Assembly: GCA_016934605.1 (NCBI GenBank)
Contig: JAFGSO010000326.1
Location: forward strand, 1 to 7,107
From: Calditrichota bacterium
GTDB lineage: Bacteria; Calditrichota; Calditrichia; RBG-13-44-9
Direction of reading: 5' to 3'
Length of the DNA stretch: 7,107 bases
Both the position numbers and the translations under genes were made by a program. The notes beneath the pieces are model-generated. The model was not told the origin of the DNA. It saw nothing but the letters and a program-made list of their open reading frames with translations, and ran no database searches. Of the stretch, positions 5,170 through 7,107 are shown in pieces (positions within the stretch are counted from its first letter, which is position 1; each line of letters opens with the position of its first letter).

Positions 5170-5712
5170 TTAAGAACCCTGATATTTCGGGATATTCGAG
5201 CTGCACATGGCAATATTTTCCAGTTTGGAGAATTCTTCCGGACTGATTGATGGACCGGCTTTACTGCACATTCTATCAAACACGGTGGTTAGAAGCCCGG
5301 CAATTTCTTCCGGGGATTTATTTACAATGTCTTTGCGCTGCATAACAAATTCGGCTTGGCCACTCCGAAAAATCGCAAACAGGGGAGAGGAGGGCAAAAA
5401 ATCCGACAGAAAACGTTGTCTTAGATATTCTACTGTTTTCTTCTCCATTCCGGCGAAGACTGTTACCAGCCGGTCCGGAATTACCCTGTGCTGGAGTGCC
5501 ATGGCTACTCCGGGTCTGGCTGAGCCGGCAGCACATCCGCATACCGAATTGATTACCAGCAAAACGGTTTCATCAGTGCTTTTCAGCAACGCCCGATCTA
5601 TATCATCCAGTGTGAGACATTCAGAAAATCCTACAGCCGTAAGCTCATCCCGCATATACTGAACCGAGTGCGGATCGTAGTTCGGCCGGTATTGTATATC
5701 AAATTTATCCAT
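5170..5712 (-). CDS. Bacilliredoxin, BrxA/BrxB (YphP/YqiW) family
   Basis: A thioredoxin-fold protein of 180 residues, probably cytosolic. The signature NSVCGCAAGSARP (55-67) places the C-G-C active site at Cys58 and Cys60, and VTVFAGMEKKTVEYLRQRF and PSSPLFAIFRSGQAEFV follow as in B. subtilis YphP. Family members remove bacillithiol from mixed disulfides on protein cysteines (Cys58 would attack and form Brx-SSB); weak disulfide isomerase activity has also been reported. YphP has about 144 residues; this protein carries roughly 30 extra C-terminal residues with Cys170, besides Cys149 near the usual end. Start: ATG 5712, seven bases after GAGGAG; a TTG at 5727 would put the ribosome site inside the gene. 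It sits between sufT and the Rrf2 gene, suggesting thiol repair linked to Fe-S assembly. Brx A versus B cannot be told. Confidence 0.92.
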   Translation of the reverse strand: MDKFDIQYRPNYDPHSVQYMRDELTAVGFSECLTLDDIDRALLKSTDETVLLVINSVCGCAAGSARPGVAMALQHRVIPDRLVTVFAGMEKKTVEYLRQRFLSDFLPSSPLFAIFRSGQAEFVMQRKDIVNKSPEEIAGLLTTVFDRMCSKAGPSISPEEFSKLENIAMCSSNIPKYQGS

Positions 5713-5719
5713 ACTCGGA

Positions 5720-5725
5720 CTCCTC
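5720..5725 (-). promoter_or_regulatory. Shine-Dalgarno site deciding the bacilliredoxin start
   Basis: On the minus strand GAGGAG lies seven bases before ATG 5712. An upstream in-frame TTG at 5727 would place this site within the coding region, so the ATG is preferred. The site is half inside a 13-bp dyad, TCAATT-T-AATTGA (5724-5736), which could fold over it. Confidence 0.75.
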
Positions 5726-5761
5726 AATTTAATTGATAGTTCAGATTGTACCCATCAGGAA

Positions 5762-6085
5762 TCACATAAAACCAAGCTCAAGTTTTGCCTCATCACTCAT
5801 CATGTCCGGTGTCCAGGGGGGATCCCATACAATCCGGACCTTTGCATCAGAAATGCCCTCCACAGATCTGACTTTTTCTTCCACCTCGGCGGGAAGAGTT
5901 CCTGCCACCGGACAGGCAGGTGAGGTGAGTGTCATCTTTATATGAGCCACATTTTTTTGATCGATGGCAATATCATAAATGAGGCCAAGTTCATAAATGT
6001 CCACGGGAATTTCGGGATCATAACAGGTTTTGATGATTTCAACTATTTTCTCTTCCAGTTTTTCTTCTCGTGTCTCCTGAAACAT
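5762..6085 (-). CDS. sufT: SufT, MIP18/DUF59-family Fe-S cluster assembly protein
   Basis: A small cytosolic protein of 107 residues, entirely a DUF59/MIP18 domain. Seen: DPEIPVDIYELGLIYDI (23-39), the conserved cysteine in TSPACPVAG (Cys58), and the C-terminal WDPPWTPDMMSDEAKLELG segment typical of the SufT and PaaD-like group. In Staphylococcus aureus, SufT helps mature Fe-S proteins under high demand, and eukaryotic MIP18/CIA2 does the same in the cytosol. The length equals the bare domain; the long N-terminal extension of some SufT proteins is absent. Start: ATG 6085, nine bases after GGAGGAG (6101-6095). It follows sufD by 24 bases and precedes the bacilliredoxin gene by 49, so it is almost certainly cotranscribed with suf genes. 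Cys21 is additional. The phenylacetate PaaD role is unlikely here because no paa gene is near. Confidence 0.92.
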   Translation of the reverse strand: MFQETREEKLEEKIVEIIKTCYDPEIPVDIYELGLIYDIAIDQKNVAHIKMTLTSPACPVAGTLPAEVEEKVRSVEGISDAKVRIVWDPPWTPDMMSDEAKLELGFM

Positions 6086-6109
6086 CTCGGATTTCTCCTC
6101 CGTCTGTTT

Positions 6110-7107
6110 TCATGAAAATTTATTCTTCAAGCTGTGTTCAATTCTATCCTGAATATATTTTTTCACAGGTCCAAAACTAATTTTCTCGATAATCTCTCCT
6201 GCGAAGGCGGACCTGAGCAGTGTGAGGGCACCCGCCTCGGGAATTCCCCTCTGCCTCAAATAGTAAAGTGCTTCCTCGTCAAGCTGGCCAATTGTTGCAC
6301 CGTGAGAACATTTCACGTCATCTGCAAAGATTTTAAGCTGGGGTTTACTGTCAATTTCGGCTTCCTCGCTGAGGAGCAGATTTTTATTGGATTGAAAGGC
6401 ATTTGTTTTCTGAGCATCTCTGGCAACATAAATTGTTCCGCTGAATACCGCACGTGCAGCATCATTCAGAATGCCTTTGTACAATTCATTACTGTTGCAG
6501 TTCGGTTTCAGATGATCAATATTGGTATGATTGTCTACATGCTGTTCTCCGGACAGAATATAAAATCCGTACAGGTTTGTCTCACAATTTTCTCCGTCAA
6601 TAGAAAAACCCAGGTTATTTCTGACCAGGGAACCCCCCAGATCGATACTGACTGAATTGACAATGCTCCGGTTTTTCTGATAAAATTGAGTCCGGTCGAT
6701 GCGATAGGATTTAGTGCTCTCATCCTGAATTTTTATTTCATTTATCATAGCGTTTTCAGCCAGCACGATTTCAGAAACAGAGTTATGAAAATACGGGGCA
6801 TCGGACAGATGATGATAACTGGTAATGATACTAAGCTGGCTGTTTTGGCCCACTTTAATCAAATTTCTGGGAAAGGCCTGATAAGCGTTGCCATCCGGAT
6901 GGGCAATATGGAGAAAATGAACAGGTTTTTCCAGGAGTATATGGTCTTTTACTTCAATATATAATCCATTACGGATCAGTGCAGTATTCAGAGCAGTAAA
7001 AGGTTCTCCCCTGAAGTCAGCATAACTGGTGATATGCTCCAGAATCCACGGATGATCATTTTTGAGAGCGCTGTCCAGGTCCGAAATGATCAGACCGTCT
7101 CCGGAAT
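6110..7107 (-). CDS. sufD: SufD, Fe-S cluster assembly scaffold subunit, 5' end cut by window
   Basis: SufD combines with SufB and the ATPase SufC in the cytosolic SufBC2D scaffold that builds Fe-S clusters. The 331 visible residues include the beta-helix core (for example SVSIDLGGSLVRNNLGFSIDGE and YGFYILSGEQHVDNHTNIDH), GTIYVARDAQKTNAFQSNKNLLLSEEAEIDSKPQL, and DDVKCSHGATIGQLDEEALYYLRQRG. Cys266 and His268 of the fragment (codons at 6310 and 6304) correspond to Cys358 and His360 of E. coli SufD and, as there, lie 65 residues from the C-terminus. About 90-100 N-terminal residues lie beyond 7107. SufB is the nearest alternative, but the length after the CSHG motif and the IPEAGALTLLRSAF segment followed by EII favour SufD. 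sufB and sufC are expected just upstream, outside the window. No sufS or sufE follows. Confidence 0.93.
   Translation of the reverse strand, partial: SGDGLIISDLDSALKNDHPWILEHITSYADFRGEPFTALNTALIRNGLYIEVKDHILLEKPVHFLHIAHPDGNAYQAFPRNLIKVGQNSQLSIITSYHHLSDAPYFHNSVSEIVLAENAMINEIKIQDESTKSYRIDRTQFYQKNRSIVNSVSIDLGGSLVRNNLGFSIDGENCETNLYGFYILSGEQHVDNHTNIDHLKPNCNSNELYKGILNDAARAVFSGTIYVARDAQKTNAFQSNKNLLLSEEAEIDSKPQLKIFADDVKCSHGATIGQLDEEALYYLRQRGIPEAGALTLLRSAFAGEIIEKISFGPVKKYIQDRIEHSLKNKFS

Noticed and set aside
5147..5206. In-frame N-terminal extension of the Rrf2 protein by 20 residues (MQLEYPEIS...)
   Set aside because: The Rrf2 family begins at MKIT/MRLT. The extension would overlap the end of the bacilliredoxin gene and has no ribosome site or family similarity.
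5207..5662. Plus-strand ORF of 151 residues opposite the bacilliredoxin gene
   Set aside because: It is the antisense shadow of a recognised thioredoxin-fold gene, with low-complexity serine-rich content and no ribosome site.
5713..5727. TTG start giving five extra residues on the bacilliredoxin
   Set aside because: The good GAGGAG site would then lie inside the gene, while it is ideally spaced for the ATG at 5712.
6134..6964. Plus-strand ORFs opposite sufD
   Set aside because: They are antisense shadows; the minus-strand frame encodes SufD without a break from 7105 to 6110.

Overview
The window is bacterial chromosome of moderate GC content. It holds eight protein genes (two of them cut by the window edges) and one long non-coding stretch. 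I see no rRNA, tRNA, CRISPR array, transposase, integrase or phage gene. The gene set suggests a member of the wider Bacteroidota/FCB assemblage (Ignavibacteria-, Calditrichia- or Balneolia-like) or a neighbouring phylum. The reasons are a Bacteroidota-style AsnA with an N-terminal extension, a YphP/YqiW-type bacilliredoxin, an ALDH4A1-like 'group 1' P5C dehydrogenase, and a suf cluster with sufT. This placement is inference from remembered family distribution; no marker gene is present. Several genes have good Shine-Dalgarno sites, and two sigma70-like promoters can be picked out.

Layout. (1) 1-1550, minus strand: a 1-pyrroline-5-carboxylate dehydrogenase gene (pruA type), cut at its 3' end by the window edge, with a clear promoter, RBS and GTG start. 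(2) 1551-2244: about 690 bases without a convincing gene but rich in dyad symmetries. These include a GNRA-loop hairpin repeat, a 22-bp perfect palindrome with flanking interleaved arms, and a 17-bp operator-like dyad. (3) 2245-3285, plus: asnA, ammonia-dependent asparagine synthetase. (4) 3370-4643, plus: a two-gene unit made of an AhpD-like carboxymuconolactone decarboxylase (CMD)-family protein and a ferritin-like/VIT1 membrane fusion (MbfA/Erv-type iron exporter). (5) 4658-7107, minus, convergent with the unit before: the 3' part of a suf operon, read as sufD (cut at its 5' end), sufT, a bacilliredoxin gene, and an Rrf2-family regulator with three clustered cysteines.

How the genes fit together. 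The right-hand 3.8 kb reads as an iron, Fe-S cluster and thiol/peroxide neighbourhood. SufD and SufT assemble and mature Fe-S clusters. The bacilliredoxin probably repairs protein-S-bacillithiol adducts. The Rrf2 protein probably senses Fe-S status. The ferritin-like/VIT protein probably moves excess iron out of the cytoplasm, and the CMD protein carries the full AhpD peroxidatic motif. The left-hand genes concern glutamate (P5C dehydrogenase) and asparagine synthesis, and nothing in the sequence ties them functionally to the right-hand block. No single wholly new system is evident. The best leads are the CMD plus ferritin-VIT pair, the bacilliredoxin and Fe-S regulator inside the suf operon, and the structured intergenic region before asnA.
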